From NCBI GenBank assembly GCA_949841235.1, contig CATKZA010000072.1:1-7726 (forward strand): a stretch of DNA of 7,726 nt, given 5' to 3'. Source of the DNA: an uncultured Clostridiaceae bacterium (GTDB taxonomy: Bacteria; Bacillota; Clostridia; Lachnospirales; Lachnospiraceae). Position 1 is the first letter of the stretch, and every line of letters begins with the position of its first letter. Of the stretch, positions 5,972-7,726 are shown piece after piece. The position numbers were made by a program, and so were the translations under genes. Below the pieces are notes generated by a model. The model had not been told where the DNA came from. It saw nothing but the letters and a program-made list of their open reading frames with translations, and made no database searches.

Positions 5972-5999
5972 ATGAACATATGCCGTGGAGGCTGTTCAT
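5972..5999. promoter_or_regulatory. Candidate regulator site upstream of the GH59 promoter
   Basis: ATGAACA (5972-5978) and TGTTCAT (5993-5999) are perfect 7-bp inverted arms separated by 14 bp, centred about 76 bp upstream of the predicted GH59 start site. No T-run follows, so it is not an obvious terminator for the AraC gene that ends at 6042. The element TATGAAC (5971-5977) recurs upstream of the AraC gene, so an AraC-protein binding site is a reasonable guess. Confidence 0.35.
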
Positions 6000-6041
6000 C
6001 CCATCATTAGATAGACAAAGCCGCACCAGCACATTGCCATC

Positions 6042-6872
6042 CTACCACATTAAAGCCGTCCCCTTCCTCTTCCGGCAGTCCGTAGGGGAAATCCCCTCGT
6101 ATTTCTTAAACACCATTCCAAAATAGGTAAGATTATCATATCCCACCATTTTGCCAATCTCTGCCACGGGTATCTTGGTGTTTAGCAGCAATCCCCTTGC
6201 CTCCGCAATCCGCTTCCTAGCCAGGTATTCCATGGGGCGCATCCCGGTTTTCGCCTTAAATACCCGACAGAAATGCTGCTTCGTCACCCCACAGATTCCC
6301 GCCAATTCCTCCAGAGTGATATCCTGAGCATAATGGGTATGAATATGCATCAACGCCCCATCCAGAATGCTTCCCATTCCCCGTTCGCCGCCCCTCTCTC
6401 CAGACTGGATCGCCCTCCTCGCCGCCATAATATACTCGTAAACCAGAACCGAGCATTTTTCATCTCCCCAGACGGGATCCTTTGCGGCAGACTCCATTCT
6501 GCGAAATATCTTTTGCATCTCCTCCGTAACTGCCCCGCTCCTCTGAAGGAACCCGTCAAATCCCAGCTTTGGCATGATTTGCCCCAAATGATCCCCACGA
6601 AAAACGATCCAGCAGGTAGTCCAGTTATCATCCTCCACCGGATAATACTCGTGGGGAATCCCCGGGGCAATGTAGAAAAGGCTCCCCTCTTCCAGCGCAT
6701 AGCTTTCCCCGCCCACCAGCAGTTCACCCTTTCCCGCCAGAGTATAAGAAATCTGATGGGAGATCAAGCCTGGCTCCCGCACCACATGATATTCCGGGTC
6801 TGCCACCCCGATTCCGGCAAGATAAAAGGGCAGGCACTCCTGCTTTCCCAATACCGGATAAAAGAAATCCAT
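6042..6872 (-). CDS. AraC-family transcriptional regulator with N-terminal cupin sensor domain
   Basis: DNA-binding regulator of 276 aa, normal length for the family. Residues ~35-95 form a cupin-type ligand-binding domain (GKGELLVGGESYALEEGSL, APGIPHEYYP), as in AraC proteins that sense sugars. Residues ~185-268 carry the two C-terminal helix-turn-helix motifs: ITLEELAGICGVTKQHFCRVFK, then PVAEIGKMVGYDNLTYFGMVFKK with the usual G-(I/M)-x-P ends (GMRP, GISP). The ATG at 6872 has AGGTG five bases upstream. It starts 38 bases after the Nudix gene stop and may be partly co-transcribed with it. The GH59 gene lies immediately downstream on the same strand under its own promoter. This pairing is typical of AraC activators of carbohydrate enzymes, so control of the GH59 gene is inferred. 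No clear terminator separates the two. Confidence 0.92.
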   Translation of the reverse strand: MDFFYPVLGKQECLPFYLAGIGVADPEYHVVREPGLISHQISYTLAGKGELLVGGESYALEEGSLFYIAPGIPHEYYPVEDDNWTTCWIVFRGDHLGQIMPKLGFDGFLQRSGAVTEEMQKIFRRMESAAKDPVWGDEKCSVLVYEYIMAARRAIQSGERGGERGMGSILDGALMHIHTHYAQDITLEELAGICGVTKQHFCRVFKAKTGMRPMEYLARKRIAEARGLLLNTKIPVAEIGKMVGYDNLTYFGMVFKKYEGISPTDCRKRKGTALMW

Positions 6873-6889
6873 TGCATCACCTGCCTTAC

Positions 6890-6904
6890 TTCATATATTA
6901 TGAA
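6890..6904. promoter_or_regulatory. Dyad upstream of the AraC gene, possible autoregulatory site
   Basis: TTCATA-TAT-TATGAA is a perfect 6-bp inverted repeat with a 3-base centre, 18 bases upstream of the AraC start codon. Its right arm with the next base gives TATGAAC, the element also found at 5971-5977 upstream of the GH59 promoter. It could equally be an AT-rich part of a weak promoter. Confidence 0.3.
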
Positions 6905-6910
6905 CTTTGT

Positions 6911-7471
6911 CTATGATCCTTGTTGCACCCTCGCAGGCATCATAGGCTTCCCGTCCAATACAGCCTCCACCAGCACATCCTTCTCATATCTCAGCTTTAA
7001 GGAAAAGAAGGGATAATCCTCCTCCAGCAGCCGGAAGAAAATATCGTCTCCCTCCCAGATAGGCAGCTCGTACACCTTCTTCTTGGGAACCCATTCCAGA
7101 TTCCCCTCGTCGCACTCCCCGATCTCTCCGGAAAAGCCATCCGCCGTATACAGGCACATGTACTCCGTCTGCCACCTGTCGCACTGAAAAGTCACAAGTC
7201 CCCGAAATCTCCAGGAAGTAAGCGTCAGCCCCGTCTCCTCCTTCACTTCCCGCAACAGGCACTCCTCCGGAGTTTCATCTGGCTCAAAGTGTCCCCCCAC
7301 CCCCACCCATTTGTCCTGATTGATGTCATTCTCCTTCTTCACCCGATGCATCATAAGGTATTCGCCATCTCTTTCTATATAGCAGAGCGTGGTCAGATTG
7401 CTGGACTTGCCTAAATTTCCATCTCTTTCATCTGGCATCATCTTTTCCAAGGTCGCATCTTTCCTGTCCAT
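6911..7471 (-). CDS. Nudix hydrolase (MutT / 8-oxo-dGTP diphosphatase-like)
   Basis: Cytoplasmic Mg-dependent pyrophosphohydrolase of nucleoside diphosphates linked to another group. The Nudix box G-x5-E-x7-R-E-U-x-E-E-x-G-U is complete at residues 60-82 (Gly60, Glu66, Arg74-Glu75, Glu78-Glu79, Gly81). The preceding KWVGVGGHF and the later ELPIWEGDDIFFRLL are typical of Firmicutes MutT-like proteins annotated as 8-oxo-dGTP diphosphatases, but substrate cannot be fixed from the box alone. The ATG at 7471 (186 aa) is preferred because GGAGGG lies about 7 bases upstream; the in-frame TTG at 7486 overlaps that site. The first ~20 residues are polar and outside the domain, so ATG codons a few residues further in are also possible. 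The start overlaps the end of the preceding gene by 34 bases, suggesting translational coupling. The AraC gene follows after 38 bases. Confidence 0.9.
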   Translation of the reverse strand: MDRKDATLEKMMPDERDGNLGKSSNLTTLCYIERDGEYLMMHRVKKENDINQDKWVGVGGHFEPDETPEECLLREVKEETGLTLTSWRFRGLVTFQCDRWQTEYMCLYTADGFSGEIGECDEGNLEWVPKKKVYELPIWEGDDIFFRLLEEDYPFFSLKLRYEKDVLVEAVLDGKPMMPARVQQGS

Positions 7472-7726
7472 CCCTGATCCCTCCAATAATTCACATCCGC
7501 TTCGTTCCAGCCGCCCTTCTGCATCTTTCTCATAACCTCGAAAAAAAGTTTCGTTTTTATTGACGGATGAATATGCCCCTGCCTTTTCTTTAGCTTCTCC
7601 GCAATCCGATGAATCTTCCGGTCTATCGCCCTCTTCTTCTTATCGCTGACTCTCTCCCAAGAAGTCTCCATCACGGCAACGCCATATTGATATGTTTTTG
7701 CAACGCCCCAATAGAACATGCTGTGG
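7438..7726 (-). CDS. C-terminal part of a probable flavodoxin-type NAD(P)H oxidoreductase (5' end outside window)
   Basis: The frame is open to the window edge and stops with TGA at 7438-7440. The first ATG (7719) has only seven visible bases upstream and no visible ribosome binding site, so the true start is probably outside. The ~95 visible residues include an aromatic segment (MFYWGVAKTYQYGVAVMETSW), then a very basic helix (KKKRAIDRKIHRIAEKLKKRQG). A tail follows with PSIKTKLFFEVMRKMQKGGWNEADVNYWRDQGW. This resembles the C-terminal extension of flavodoxin-family, FMN-dependent NAD(P)H oxidoreductases of Clostridia, which end in a W/N-x-x-x-YW-x-x-x-GW pattern. The FMN-binding core is not in the window, so the call is from memory of the tail only. 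It overlaps the Nudix gene by 34 bases and probably heads its operon. Confidence 0.45.
   Translation of the reverse strand, partial: HSMFYWGVAKTYQYGVAVMETSWERVSDKKKRAIDRKIHRIAEKLKKRQGHIHPSIKTKLFFEVMRKMQKGGWNEADVNYWRDQGWTGKMRPWKR

Noticed and set aside
6011..6914. Inverted 10-mer ATAGACAAAG flanking the AraC gene (6011-6020 and 6905-6914)
   Set aside because: Ten-base matches are expected by chance many times in a window of this size, and the flanking bases do not extend the match.
6273..7016. 247-codon + strand open frame across the AraC gene
   Set aside because: It lies antisense to the complete AraC helix-turn-helix regulator and has no supporting start signal or domain.

Overview
The window looks like a piece of a Gram-positive Clostridia chromosome, most likely Lachnospiraceae or a similar gut group. 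The reasons are strong AGGAGG-type ribosome binding sites, a secreted enzyme with a lysine-rich BspA-type leucine-rich-repeat tail, a lipoprotein class D beta-lactamase, and the BlaI-like sequence style. No rRNA, tRNA, CRISPR array or intact insertion sequence was seen.

Left part (1 to about 2500, visibly AT-rich). It opens with the last 62 codons of an unrecognised + strand gene, followed by a small orphan reading frame on the - strand (230-511). Next is a class D (OXA-type) beta-lactamase lipoprotein on the - strand (647-1735). Its reading frame is joined at the N-terminus to what looks like the first ~40 residues of a BlaI/MecI-type repressor. Upstream lie a ~115-bp hairpin-rich block with near-matching ends (1753-1868), an extended -10 promoter, and a near-palindrome resembling a BlaI box. 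A divergent + strand gene (2091-2390) encodes a small three-helix membrane protein with a good promoter. A perfect 30-bp stem-loop (2428-2494) ends both this gene and the convergent gene to its right.

Right part (about 2500-7726, visibly GC-richer, all - strand). Read in the direction of transcription, it holds the C-terminal end of a probable flavodoxin-type oxidoreductase, an overlapping Nudix hydrolase, an AraC-family regulator 38 bp further on, and then a 1117-residue secreted GH59 (galactocerebrosidase-type) glycoside hydrolase with its own promoter. The AraC protein has a cupin-type sensor domain and is the obvious candidate regulator of the hydrolase. Both promoter regions carry TATGAAC within dyad symmetries.

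The two most notable items are the repressor-stub/beta-lactamase fusion with its structured leader, and the multidomain surface GH59 enzyme next to an AraC regulator. All assignments come from reading motifs by eye. No database search was run.
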